Part shown: positions 15,086 through 22,977 of the stretch, in pieces
Layout of the letters: every line of letters starts with the position of its first letter
Position numbering within the stretch: the stretch's first letter is position 1
Assembly (NCBI RefSeq): GCF_014696435.1
Contig: NZ_JACJQG010000092.1
Location: 1 to 33,766, forward strand
Length of the DNA: 33,766 bases
Source: Calothrix anomala FACHB-343
GTDB taxonomy: Bacteria > Cyanobacteriota > Cyanobacteriia > Cyanobacteriales > Nostocaceae
Direction of reading: 5' to 3'
Program-made: the position numbers and the translations under genes
Notes under the pieces: generated by a model
Database searches by the model: none
Seen by the model: the letters and a program-made list of their open reading frames with translations, nothing else
Told to the model about the DNA's origin: nothing

Positions 15086-15841
15086 ATGTCTAAATCGCCT
15101 AAAGCATTTTCAGTGTTGGGAATACCAGTTCATGTGATGACTAACTATCCAGGCTGGTTGCTAGAATGCCTGCAACAAGGCAAAGGAACTCATGTAGTCA
15201 CACTCAATGCAGAAATGACTATGCAGGCAGAACGTAATAGTGCCTTAGCTAAAGTTATTCAAGATGCCGAGTTAGTGATTCCCGATGGAGCGGGAGTAGT
15301 TCTGTATTTGCGATGGTTATTATGGCAAAAAGTGGAACGTTGCCCTGGAATTGAACTAGCAGAAACACTGTTGCGAGAATTGGGAAAACAACAGAACCCT
15401 GCTAAGGTATTTTTCTATGGTGGAGCACCTGGAGTTGCGGCAAAAGCCGCAGAATTCTGTCAACAGAAAACTCCTAGTCTAAATGTAGTTGGTACTCATT
15501 CCGGTTACCATTCCCTAGAAGAAGAAGAAAAATTACGGCAAACTCTCAGCCAATTACAACCACAAGTAATTTTTGTAGGTTTAGGAGTACCGCGTCAAGA
15601 GTTATGGATTGCTCAACACCGCTACTTATGTCCTCAAGCTATCTGGATTGGTGTTGGTGGTAGTTTTGATATTTGGTCAGGTACGAAAAATCGCGCTCCA
15701 GCTTGGTTAGGCAATAATAATTTAGAGTGGCTATATCGCCTTTATCAAGAACCTTGGCGCTGGCGACGGATGTTAGCTTTACCAGAGTTCGCCTTAAAAG
15801 CTTTTGTTTATCATTTGACGGCAAGAGGGGCAATTAGTTAG
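15086..15841 (+). CDS. WecG/TagA/CpsF-family (GT26) glycosyltransferase
   Basis: A 251-aa glycosyltransferase of the family that adds N-acetylmannosamine or a related uronic acid to a polyprenyl-linked sugar, in wall teichoic acid, enterobacterial common antigen or capsule synthesis. Family blocks are THVVTLNAEM, IPDGAGVVLYLR, CPGIELAETLL, FFYGGAPGVA and GLGVPRQELWIAQ, all in the expected order. The C-terminal part ends in a basic, aromatic segment (EWLYRLYQEPWRWRRM) that, in the family, meets the membrane. An upstream TTG at 15080 is possible, but the ATG at 15086 is preferred; no strong binding site is visible. It is monocistronic, ending in a clear intrinsic terminator. In cyanobacteria the product is probably an exopolysaccharide or glycolipid; the sugar is not determinable. 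Confidence 0.92.
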   Translation: MSKSPKAFSVLGIPVHVMTNYPGWLLECLQQGKGTHVVTLNAEMTMQAERNSALAKVIQDAELVIPDGAGVVLYLRWLLWQKVERCPGIELAETLLRELGKQQNPAKVFFYGGAPGVAAKAAEFCQQKTPSLNVVGTHSGYHSLEEEEKLRQTLSQLQPQVIFVGLGVPRQELWIAQHRYLCPQAIWIGVGGSFDIWSGTKNRAPAWLGNNNLEWLYRLYQEPWRWRRMLALPEFALKAFVYHLTARGAIS

Positions 15842-15947
15842 ACTTTCCCAAAGCCTACTCGTCAGGTCTTTGAAGTTCTCCCCTATGCTCTTATTTCAAT
15901 TTATTAATCAGTGATTGCCGTTAGCGTAGCGGTAGCGACAGATGAGT

Positions 15948-15975
15948 ATCACCCCAAAAGGGTGATAATTTTTTT
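15948..15975 (+). terminator. Intrinsic terminator after the WecG-type gene
   Basis: Perfect 7-bp stem ATCACCC (15948-15954) with GGGTGAT (15960-15966), loop CAAAA, followed by AATTTTTTT. It lies about 107 nt after the stop codon and before the IS1 element. Confidence 0.85.
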
Positions 15976-16049
15976 GTCAATGTATTTAGGCTTGTATATT
16001 CTTCAGTAGATAATTTCTGAGTATTGCGGACAAAATAAATTTTAAATTT

Positions 16050-16833
16050 GGCATTGCTGAATAAAAATATGAATCAAGCGATCGCCTCAAGCTTGCGGGC
16101 GCTGTGCGCCCGCAGCGCCACTGACCCATACTTAAGATAATATATTAGCAATCGAATTGAATGCTTCAGCATTTCTTCTGACAACTGAGTACAAAAAAGT
16201 TTTCCGGTGTAGTCGAGCCAGATAATGTCTTAAACGGCTATTTTCTTTTTCAACTCTTGTCATATATGTCTTGCTAAGAATATGGTCTTCATTACTAATA
16301 AAACAAGGGTAAACGGCGAAGCCTCTTCTAACGTAGAAATAAGAAGCCCAACATTTTATTATCAACCATAACTTTTTAAAAGTTTCTGAACTTCTATCCC
16401 CTAGAACCCAAACTATAATTCCTGTATCACTGTGATTTACTGCTGTCCACAACCAAATTTTGTTTTTTTTTACCAATAAAAGTTTCAAGTTCATCAACTT
16501 CTGTAACTTCTGGTATCTCACTTTTATTAGGTGTATCTGGCAAAGCACTAGTAACTTGTCTAACCCAATTTATAGCAGTGGTATGATGTACTTTTTTGAC
16601 TCTTTCTATTGCACGAAAACCAGCAACCTCAGACGTACATTTTTAGACATTCCCTGTTAATATCTTCCGTATATCCTTTTTGGTCATATGAATCGATAAA
16701 CTGACGTTGATAATTGGCACAAATGTAATGAGCGTTTACCACGTTGTTTATCGTTTTTACGAATATGTGTTGATGCACACCTTGGACATTTCCGAAGCGA
16801 TCGCTCTAATTCATATTTCTATTCTGCAACGCC
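16050..16833 (-). mobile_element. Decayed IS1-family insertion sequence, 784 bp, with terminal inverted repeats
   Basis: The ends are inverted repeats of about 36 bp: 16050-16085 (GGCATTGCTGAATA...GCGATCGC) and 16797-16833 (complement GGCGTTGCAGAATA...GCGATCGC), matching at nearly all positions. Size and gene content fit the IS1 family. A perfect 8-bp hairpin, GCGGGCGC/GCGCCCGC (16095-16113), sits between the left end and the transposase stop. No convincing 8-9 bp target duplication is visible; both flanks are AT-rich (TTTAAATTT and GAATTTTTT). Confidence 0.85.
16132..16790 (-). pseudogene. IS1-family transposase pseudogene (InsA-InsB type)
   Basis: Reading leftward, the pieces line up end to end as one IS1 transposase in broken frames. 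These are a zinc-ribbon start (KCPRCASTHIRKND), then HYICANYQRQFIDSYDQKGY in a second frame, then GFRAIERVKKVHH with TEVDELETFIGKKK, then NKIWLWTAVNHSDTG through VLGDRSSETF to ENSRLRHYLARLHRK. At least three frame breaks or stops interrupt it: near 16735, near 16630 (TGA), and at a run of nine A (complement of about 16463-16471), where eight would restore the frame. The second CxxC of the zinc ribbon has become CxxY. A programmed frameshift at the A-run is conceivable, as IS1 uses one, but the other lesions mean the copy is inactive. Confidence 0.85.
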
Positions 16834-16897
16834 GAATTTTTTAAATAAAAAATACTACTTAGACTACTTAAACAAAAATCTTGAGTCCACAGTCGAT

Positions 16898-16934
16898 AGT
16901 CAAGACGCTTTGACTATAGACTATTGACTATGGA
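16898..16934. repeat. TGACTAT-type heptamers abutting the thf1 stop
   Basis: Degenerate heptamers of the TAGACTA, TTGACTA and TGGACTA type run directly up to the thf1 stop codon at 16935. They belong to the same family as the arrays at 4711 and 17776. Confidence 0.8.
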
Positions 16935-17642
16935 CTATTCATTTGCACTAGGAGGAGCAGCCGAAGTAGTAGATTGTTGTTTGCGCTGTTCGCGTTTTTT
17001 GCGATCGGCGGAGAGGATATCAGCCATTACTACTAGAGCTTGAGTGATTTTATCGAGATTAGAACGATACAAATCCAAATCTTTACTTAGTTTTTCATCA
17101 GACAGATGCAAGCCGCTAGCAATTTTTTTCAGTGCTTCGATGCGTTGCTTTTCGTCTTTTACTAAGTCTGGATCTGACGATTCTAATAAGGTAAATAAAC
17201 CAATAGCAAACAAGCGATTATATTTAAAGTTAGAATTATTGGCGATCGCTTGTAGTTGAGATTGCAAATTAGCATCTCTATCTAAGGGAGTATTTTGACT
17301 TAACCAGCCAATTAAATCATTGACGGATAAACTTTTAGCTAACTCACGCAATTGTTCCGCATCTTGCTTGTAGCGTTGCTCTTCCTGCTCTACAGCCTGA
17401 CATAAGGCGCTAAATATAGATTCCTTATCTCGTTCTGGCTGGTAGCCTTGCATAAAGCGCTCAAAAGCAGTGACGACGCCCAAGCCATAAAGCGGATTGT
17501 AGCTAAAATCGACATTTACTGACAGCAGATGCATTTCCACCATCAACTCTTCCACTACCCGACGGTAAATCGTATTGATTGGACGGGTGTGCAGAGTGTA
17601 GAAAGTTCGCTTTGTATCAGAAACAGTACGGACGTTATTCAC
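16935..17642 (-). CDS. thf1: Thf1/Psb29 thylakoid-formation and PSII-biogenesis protein
   Basis: A 235-aa Psp29/THF1 family protein. In cyanobacteria and plastids it supports PSII repair and thylakoid integrity by stabilising FtsH protease complexes. The family block at the N-terminus (RTVSDTKRTFYTLHTRPIN) and the following YRRVVEELMVEMHLLSVNVDF are clear. VTAFERFMQGY leads into a helical middle region, and the C-terminal part from about 170 is charged and coiled-coil prone (QRIEALKKIA, DRKKREQRKQQS). The start is GTG at 17642, which gives the family's standard MNNVRTVSDTKR beginning; no better ATG exists upstream. It is divergent from the CpcT/CpeT-like gene with a spacer of about 250 nt that is largely heptamer repeat. 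The assignment is confident. Confidence 0.95.
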   Translation of the reverse strand: MNNVRTVSDTKRTFYTLHTRPINTIYRRVVEELMVEMHLLSVNVDFSYNPLYGLGVVTAFERFMQGYQPERDKESIFSALCQAVEQEEQRYKQDAEQLRELAKSLSVNDLIGWLSQNTPLDRDANLQSQLQAIANNSNFKYNRLFAIGLFTLLESSDPDLVKDEKQRIEALKKIASGLHLSDEKLSKDLDLYRSNLDKITQALVVMADILSADRKKREQRKQQSTTSAAPPSANE

Positions 17643-17775
17643 AAAGAAAATGTTAAGGGCGACGTATTTTTATTGTCTCGCTTAAAGGTTAGTTTGCCAA
17701 GTTCGGGTTTCAACTTGCGAGTGGGCGGTTTACAATATTTTTCAGCTATGTATCATCGATTTCTCGCTGAGGTTG

Positions 17776-17880
17776 TCAATAGTCAATAGTCAATGGTCAA
17801 TGGTCAGTAAATTTTGTACTGTGGACTTTTGACTTTTGACTCTGGACTCTTGACTGTAGACTCTTGACTGTGGACTTTTG
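17776..17880. repeat. Long degenerate heptamer array between thf1 and the bilin lyase gene
   Basis: About fifteen heptamers: AATAGTC and AATGGTC units first (17776-17808), then TTTTGAC, TCTGGAC, TCTTGAC and TGTAGAC units (17825-17880). Only 15 nt separate the array from the ATG at 17896. The array forms most of the divergent thf1/lyase promoter region. Confidence 0.9.
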
Positions 17881-17895
17881 ACAAAACCTAAATTT

Positions 17896-18492
17896 ATGAG
17901 CCTATCTTCACAGTTAACAGTTCTTGGTCAGTATTTGGCTGGTGAATTTGACAACCAAGAACAAGCTTTAAACGATCCTGTTTGGTACGTTCACCTCCGC
18001 TTGTGGCAAAGACCTGTTAACCTGTTTGCTGAAGACAGTATCACATTGTTTGCGGAACAAGCCAATATTATCAGCCTAGATAATCCTTACCGTCAACGAA
18101 TCCTGCGCTTACAGCTAGGGCGTGAAGTTGATGCACCCCTGCAAGTGCAATTTTATATGCCCAAAGATCCGAATAGTTTAAAAGGTGCAGGCCGCAATCC
18201 TGATTTACTCGATTCATTAACGCTCGATCGCATAGATTTATTACCAGGTTGCGTCCTCACCGTGACACCAGAAGCAATAGCGCCTAATTCCTATAGATTT
18301 GTCGCGACTCCACCACCAAATACTAGCTGTCGCTTTACTTATCTAGACAACACGATACAAGTTGCTTTAGGTTTTGCCGCCTCAGCAACAGAATTTCTCA
18401 GCTACGATAAAGGAATTGACACTACAACTGGAAAAGCTACTTGGGGCGCAATTTTTGGCCCTTACCGCTACAATAAACGACAGCAATACTGA
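17896..18492 (+). CDS. CpcT/CpeT-family phycobilin lyase
   Basis: A 198-aa chromophore lyase of the T-type family, which attaches phycocyanobilin (CpcT) or phycoerythrobilin (CpeT) to a beta-subunit cysteine near position 153-155 of phycocyanin or related phycobiliproteins. Family blocks are QYLAGEFDNQEQAL, VWYVHLRLW, LFAEQANI, YRQRILRL and a late TYLDNTIQVALGF, followed by SYDKGIDTTTG and WGAIFGPYRY near the end. Length is typical. The start ATG at 17896 gives MSLSSQLTVLGQYLAGEF, the usual N-terminus; a TTG six codons upstream lies inside the heptamer array and is rejected. Whether it is CpcT or a CpeT paralogue cannot be decided without phylogeny, and no phycobiliprotein genes are in the window. 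Divergent with thf1. Confidence 0.92.
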   Translation: MSLSSQLTVLGQYLAGEFDNQEQALNDPVWYVHLRLWQRPVNLFAEDSITLFAEQANIISLDNPYRQRILRLQLGREVDAPLQVQFYMPKDPNSLKGAGRNPDLLDSLTLDRIDLLPGCVLTVTPEAIAPNSYRFVATPPPNTSCRFTYLDNTIQVALGFAASATEFLSYDKGIDTTTGKATWGAIFGPYRYNKRQQY

Positions 18493-18508
18493 GAATTAAG
18501 TAGTAACT

Positions 18509-18555
18509 ACGAAGTAGCAGACAAAAATTTTGTCTTGACTCTACTTCGTCTGCTG
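18509..18555 (+). terminator. Two-tier hairpin after the bilin lyase gene
   Basis: ACGAAGTAG (18509-18517) pairs with CTACTTCGT (18541-18549). Inside it, AGACAAAA/TTTTGTCT (about 18519-18535) forms a second perfect stem. It lies 16 nt after the stop and is followed by CTGCTGTACTTTTCC, a weak T-tract. It may act in both directions, since the leftward STAS gene ends at 18635. Confidence 0.55.
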
Positions 18556-18634
18556 TACTTTTCCTCAATTCTTCAACTCGGTAACATCAGTTGTGACAAT
18601 TTTGCCAACAAAAGCAAGATATCTCACCATAGCT

Positions 18635-19003
18635 TTAACTAGCTATGCTTCGGGGTACACCTTCTAAAGCTTCTTCTTCTGTTTCAAAGATTTCAAAGAC
18701 TGTATCCATCATTGTCACTTCAAACACAAGTTTTGCTTCTGTATGGACATTACAAATCCGGAAGCTACCTTTGAGTTTATCCGCGTCACGCATTCCGGCT
18801 ACTAATGAAGTTAGACCGGAACTATCAATAAAGTTTACCTGACTCAGATTCACAACTACATGGCGGCTGAGTTTGGAAATACATTCCTGTAACTTTAGGC
18901 GAAATTGCCAAGCAGTGGTTATGTCTAAGCGTCCAGTCGGTGTCAAGACGATAACGGTATTACCATCTTGGGTAAGGTAGCTTTTTTGATCTATCTGAAT
19001 CAC
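18635..19003 (-). CDS. STAS-domain anti-sigma-factor antagonist
   Basis: A 122-aa single STAS domain of the SpoIIAA/RsbV type. In partner-switching the unphosphorylated form binds the kinase and frees its target, and phosphorylation at the conserved serine ends this. The motif is FIDSSGLTSL with D60-S61-S62-G63; S61 is the expected phosphosite. The start is GTG at 19003, justified by the strong binding site GGGAGG (complement of 19008-19013) only four bases before it. The C-terminal tail (EEEALEGVPRSIAS) is short and acidic. It stands alone between the lyase gene and hemF. The nearest kinase and phosphatase of this type are at 10958-13057, about 5.6 kb away, on the same strand. Pairing with them is inference. 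Confidence 0.92.
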   Translation of the reverse strand: MIQIDQKSYLTQDGNTVIVLTPTGRLDITTAWQFRLKLQECISKLSRHVVVNLSQVNFIDSSGLTSLVAGMRDADKLKGSFRICNVHTEAKLVFEVTMMDTVFEIFETEEEALEGVPRSIAS

Positions 19004-19007
19004 TGAG

Positions 19008-19013
19008 CCTCCC
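19008..19013 (-). promoter_or_regulatory. Shine-Dalgarno site deciding the GTG start of the STAS gene
   Basis: GGGAGG on the minus strand, four bases before the GTG at 19003. No in-frame ATG is better placed. Confidence 0.75.
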
Positions 19014-19395
19014 TATGGCAGTTCTGTGAAAATTAACTACTGTATTTAAAGCTGTTACTGGTGAGCCAAAAAACTTGCATTGCTGGAAATTTTCCGGCTG
19101 TGGTAGCGAGGATGAGATCCAGCGAGTTAGTAAATTAATTGACTCACCACTAACAGAAGAATTTTATGCTGATACTTGAGATTAACAAGTTCCAGCTAAA
19201 AATGTCACCTTTTTTTACTCGGTGCTTATCTTTAGTAGTTTAACTCACTAAAACAGGAGACAGGTAGAGGCAATTGCTGAGGTCAGCAATAGATAAAACA
19301 GAGATAAAGTCTAGATTTAGCAAGCACTGAAACCAAATTGACTAACTGTAGCTTTTACAGTAGAGCTTGTAAGGTTTTATTCAAAGCTTGCATCT
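19014..19395. other. Spacer between the STAS gene and hemF
   Basis: No gene seen. It contains the STAS promoter region and the 3' flank of hemF. A small perfect hairpin, ACTGTA/TACAGT (19345-19361), lies about 35 nt beyond the hemF stop without a T-tract. Confidence 0.5.
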
Positions 19396-20457
19396 CTACT
19401 TACTTGATTCAGCACTAGTTGTAGGTGCCCAATTTATCCAATCTTGGGGCTTTAAGAAAGTTTCGTATAACTCGGCTTCTGGGGTGTTAGCTTCTGGTTG
19501 ATACCCGTATTCCCAACGTACCAAAGGCGGTAGGGACATAAGAATTGATTCGGTACGTCCGTTGGTTTGCAAACCAAAAATTGTGCCTCGGTCATAAACC
19601 AAGTTAAATTCTACGTACCTACCCCGACGATAAAGTTGAAAGTTCCGTTCGCGATCGCCATATTCAAGGTGATGACGACGTTCGACAATGGGTACATAAG
19701 CTGGTAAGAAGGCGCTACCGCAATCTTGGACTAAAGCAAAGATTTCTTCCCAAGTTCTTTGGGGTAATGCGCCTACCTGATTGCTATATTTAGCAGCTTC
19801 GCCATTGGGATCGGGGCCGTGATAGATAGCACCTTGACCATCTTGGTAATCTAAGAATAAACCGCCGATACCTCTAGTTTCACCGCGATGCTTGAGGTAG
19901 AAGTATTCATCACACCAGCGCTTGAACACTGGATAATATTCTGAGTGATGGCGATCGCAAGCCTGCTTCAATGTTTGATGGAAATGTTGAGCATCTTCGG
20001 CAAAGGGGTAGTAAGGTGTTAAATCAGCGCCACCACCAAACCACCATACTGGGCCAGCTTCAAAATAGCGATAATTTAAATGCACAGTGGGGACATAGGG
20101 ATTACGCGGGTGTAACACTAAAGAAGTTCCCGTAGCATAAAAACCATGTCCGGCTGCTTCTGGGCGTTGAGTTAAAATTGACGGCGGTAAATGGGAACCC
20201 CAAACTTCAGAAAAATTTACACCAGCTTGTTCAAAAATAGCCCCATCACGCAAAACACGCGATCGCCCACCACCACCTTCAGGACGTTGCCAACTATCTT
20301 CATGAAAACTAGCAACACCATCCAGCTTTGTCAAAGCTTGAGTAATTTCATCCTGTAACTGTTGCATAAACCGACTTACGCGCTGTTTTGCATCAGTCGG
20401 TGGTAAGAACTTTGATGAATCTACAGAAAGAGTAGGGGCTTGAGAGTCGATCAACAT
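19396..20457 (-). CDS. hemF: Oxygen-dependent coproporphyrinogen III oxidase
   Basis: A 353-aa HemF. It converts coproporphyrinogen III to protoporphyrinogen IX by two oxidative decarboxylations using oxygen, feeding haem, chlorophyll and bilin synthesis. Signature segments are [12 protein letters not shown] (61-72), [18 protein letters not shown] (93-110), [19 protein letters not shown] (115-133), [13 protein letters not shown] (138-150), and the later [16 protein letters not shown] and [17 protein letters not shown] blocks. Length matches cyanobacterial and plant forms, with an N-terminal extension of about 25 residues over short bacterial HemF. It is a lone gene, leftward, with four HIP1-like octamers inside or nearby. 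No start problem. Its neighbours thf1 and the bilin lyase belong to the same photosynthetic economy but are not in operon with it. Confidence 0.97.
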   Translation of the reverse strand: MLIDSQAPTLSVDSSKFLPPTDAKQRVSRFMQQLQDEITQALTKLDGVASFHEDSWQRPEGGGGRSRVLRDGAIFEQAGVNFSEVWGSHLPPSILTQRPEAAGHGFYATGTSLVLHPRNPYVPTVHLNYRYFEAGPVWWFGGGADLTPYYPFAEDAQHFHQTLKQACDRHHSEYYPVFKRWCDEYFYLKHRGETRGIGGLFLDYQDGQGAIYHGPDPNGEAAKYSNQVGALPQRTWEEIFALVQDCGSAFLPAYVPIVERRHHLEYGDRERNFQLYRRGRYVEFNLVYDRGTIFGLQTNGRTESILMSLPPLVRWEYGYQPEANTPEAELYETFLKPQDWINWAPTTSAESSK

Positions 20458-20958
20458 AGCAGAGATTCCCGTACCTAAATTACATTTCCCAAAACCAGAA
20501 ATTCTTTAATTAAAATTTTTTAATTAAACCAATCTCTGAACCAAACATGAAGTAAAATTTGCTTTTTTCTTACTGGTCAAGCATTTATACGATTGATTAG
20601 CAAGACTAGAGTTATTTTCCCTCAAATGCGTATAGGCTTGTATATTGGACGAAGTTTTTTTTTATTTCTTGATAAATAGGTTCTGGTATTTACACCAGAC
20701 TCTGGCGGATTAGTTACCAGCACTCACAACCTTGATCATTCAAGGTCTGAGACTGAACTGCTCAAGAATTGGACACCAAAATTAAAAATGGTGTTTTACA
20801 CATGGGGGTTGCTAACTCCCAATGATTGTACTAGTGTTTGCACCCACAGGGGCTTGCTATAGTTAGGGCAATTTTGAGAAAGTTTGATGCGAGGGCTGAG
20901 TAAAATTGCCCACCATGCCAGAGTTCCCAGAAAGTGTTGAGCTAGGAGGTTTAGGCAA
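20458..20958. other. 500-nt spacer between hemF and the SRPBCC gene
   Basis: Divergent region carrying both promoters. A 7-bp hairpin, ACCTTGA-TCAT-TCAAGGT, lies at about 20730-20747, and TTTTTTAATT-type runs occur near 20515. Short open frames here (for example complement 20796-20984) lack binding sites and are not accepted. No known repeat was seen. Confidence 0.5.
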
Positions 20959-21483
20959 ATGCGGGGTTGTTTATCCAAATTCATTCAACGTCAACGTCGG
21001 CGATTTTGCGCTTCTCTAGTGCGGACATATCGAGAAATTAGTTCGGCTTCTGTAGATGAACTTTGGCAACAAGTCGTCAACTTCACTGATGTTTCTTGGC
21101 ATCCGCTACTCAAAAGCACTAATGTACCCTATGGATTAGTACCCAAACCCGGATTAATTTTCCAAGCTGTCACTCGCTTTTCACCAATTCCGATTCGGAT
21201 TTTTGTTGAGCTTGTCAATCCCCAAGAAATGTTGAGTATTCGAGTGCTAGCGATTCCGGGAATTGAAGAACGGATCACTTATCGAGTGGAGTCTACTGTT
21301 TGCGGCACTTGTTTATCTTATTCTGTAACACTACGCGGTTGGTTGTCACCCCTGATTTGGTCTTTTTCCCGTCCTTACGTCGATCGCGTAGCGCGTAGCT
21401 TAGTTGAAGCCGTAGAAAAAGCCGCATTACAAGCAGTCTCAAGTCAGAAAAAAAGCCTCAACGACAGTTGTTTTGATTTCTAA
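20959..21483 (+). CDS. SRPBCC (START-like) family protein
   Basis: A 174-aa protein of the SRPBCC helix-grip fold, a hydrophobic-cavity family related to START and polyketide cyclase domains. The typical start (EISSASVDELWQQVVNFTDVSWHP, residues 27-50) is followed by the beta-strand region with VELVNPQEMLSIRVLAIPG and ERITYRVE, and a long C-terminal helix with DRVARSLVEAVEKAALQAV. The first 25 residues are strongly basic (RQRRRFC), which could be a membrane or nucleic-acid contact. The binding site AGGAGG at 20944-20949, nine bases before the ATG, fixes the start. The natural ligand is unknown; related cyanobacterial proteins bind lipids, quinones or pigments. A heptamer-rich spacer separates it from mrp. 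Confidence 0.8.
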   Translation: MRGCLSKFIQRQRRRFCASLVRTYREISSASVDELWQQVVNFTDVSWHPLLKSTNVPYGLVPKPGLIFQAVTRFSPIPIRIFVELVNPQEMLSIRVLAIPGIEERITYRVESTVCGTCLSYSVTLRGWLSPLIWSFSRPYVDRVARSLVEAVEKAALQAVSSQKKSLNDSCFDF

Positions 21484-21490
21484 AATTCAC

Positions 21491-21652
21491 AGACTGTTGA
21501 TTGTTGACTGTTGACTGATGACTGTTGACTATCAGTAGCTCTTCACAACTGACCACTGACCAATGACCAATGACCAATCACAATTGTACAGACGCGATTA
21601 ATCGCGTCTCTAACAACTGACCAATGACAATTGACTATTGACCATTGACAAA
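21491..21652. repeat. Heptamer arrays flanking a 20-bp palindrome repeat (copy A)
   Basis: TGTTGAC/TGATGAC heptamers (21494-21530), TGACCAA units (21550-21578), then AATCACAATTGTAC leading into the perfect palindrome AGACGCGATTAATCGCGTCT (21590-21609). CTAACAACTGACC and more TGACCA-type units follow, to 21652. The same block, inverted, occurs at 24338-24378. With the TTTGAAA units ending at 21805, this fills the spacer before mrp. No gene is seen in 21484-21805. Confidence 0.85.
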
Positions 21653-21805
21653 TCTATTAGTAAATCAAATATTTACCATCAATTTATTATGTACTTTTTT
21701 TAAGTTTTATTACGGCGATCGCGGCACAATAGGATATCCAGATTAGTAGTTAAGTTACTTGCCACAAAAGCATTCTTCTTTTTGAAATTTGAAATTTGAA
21801 TTTTT

Positions 21806-22876
21806 ATGTACGATGTCCTTGATTCCCGCTCGGTTCTAGAAGTGTTGCGACCAGTACAAGATCCAGAACTGCAAAAAAGTCTGGTAGAACTGAATATGAT
21901 TCGCAATGTCAAAATTGATGCTGGCAAGGTTAGTTTCACATTAGTGTTAACCACACCCGCCTGTCCTTTGAGAGAGTTTATCGTTGAAGACTGTAAAAAA
22001 GCGGTGAACAAGCTACCAGGCGTGATAGATGTCAGCATTGAAGTGACAGCCGAAACACCACAGCAAAAAAGTTTACCCGATCGCACTGGCATTGCTGGTG
22101 TAAAAAATATTGTTGCCGTTTCCAGTGGTAAAGGCGGTGTGGGTAAGAGTACTGTAGCCGTAAACGTCGCCGTAGCTTTAGCACAGACAGGCGCTAAAGT
22201 AGGTTTACTGGATGCGGATATTTACGGCCCCAACGATCCCACCATGCTGGGACTCAGCGATGCCCAAATTACAGTCCGTCCTGGGGAAAAAGGGGAAATC
22301 CTCGAACCTGCATTTAATCACGGTGTGAAATTGGTTTCAATGGGCTTTTTAATTGACCGAGATCAGCCAGTGATTTGGCGGGGGCCAATGTTAAATGGTG
22401 TGATTCGCCAATTTCTCTATCAAGTTGAGTGGGGAGAATTAGACTACTTAATTGTTGATATGCCTCCCGGAACCGGCGATGCCCAGTTAACTTTAGCGCA
22501 AGCCGTACCGATGGCTGGAGCAGTAATCGTCACTACACCGCAAACTGTATCTCTGCTAGATTCCCGCAAGGGCTTGCGGATGTTCCAACAAATGAACGTG
22601 CCTGTATTGGGAATAGTTGAAAATATGAGCTATTTCATCCCGCCAGATATGCCAGATAAACAATATGACATCTTTGGTTCTGGTGGCGGTGAAAAGACTG
22701 CATCAGAATTAGGAGTACCGTTGTTAGGACGTATACCCCTAGAAATTTCCACCAGAGTCGGCGGTGATAACGGCGTACCGATAGTTGTCGCGGAACCAGA
22801 TTCAGCTTCCGCCAAAGCCCTAAGTGCGATCGCATTGTCTATTGCTGGTAAAGTATCAGTTGCCGCTTTGACATAA
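21806..22876 (+). CDS. mrp: Mrp/NBP35-type ATP-binding iron-sulfur cluster carrier
   Basis: A 356-aa P-loop ATPase that binds and transfers 4Fe-4S clusters. The N-terminal MIP18 (DUF59) domain spans about 1-85, with TTPACPLREF containing C53 and a second cysteine at 63. The NTPase follows, with the deviant Walker A GKGGVGKST at 108-116, DADIYGPN, and VDMPPGTGD in the switch region. Unlike many Mrp/ApbC proteins, there is no CxxC in the NMSYF segment: it reads NMSYFIPPDMPDKQYDIFG, so only two cysteines exist in the whole protein, both in the N-terminal domain. That is probably a cyanobacterial or HCF101-like trait rather than damage. The ATG sits right after TTTGAAA-type repeats with no clear binding site. 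It is followed by rodA after about 100 nt. Confidence 0.94.
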   Translation: MYDVLDSRSVLEVLRPVQDPELQKSLVELNMIRNVKIDAGKVSFTLVLTTPACPLREFIVEDCKKAVNKLPGVIDVSIEVTAETPQQKSLPDRTGIAGVKNIVAVSSGKGGVGKSTVAVNVAVALAQTGAKVGLLDADIYGPNDPTMLGLSDAQITVRPGEKGEILEPAFNHGVKLVSMGFLIDRDQPVIWRGPMLNGVIRQFLYQVEWGELDYLIVDMPPGTGDAQLTLAQAVPMAGAVIVTTPQTVSLLDSRKGLRMFQQMNVPVLGIVENMSYFIPPDMPDKQYDIFGSGGGEKTASELGVPLLGRIPLEISTRVGGDNGVPIVVAEPDSASAKALSAIALSIAGKVSVAALT

Positions 22877-22977
22877 GAAAGTTCAATTCTATCTGGTTCC
22901 TGGGCCATAGCCTGGGAATACAGATTTTAGATAGATAGTAAATTTAAAATTTACCAATTAAAGTCTCAACTCACACA

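Noticed and set aside
16041-16842. Target duplication for the IS1 element
   Set aside because: Flanks TTTAAATTT and GAATTTTTT share only AT-richness; no 8-9 bp direct repeat was found.
20796-20984. 62-codon leftward ORF overlapping the SRPBCC start
   Set aside because: No binding site, and it overlaps a well-supported gene start on the other strand.
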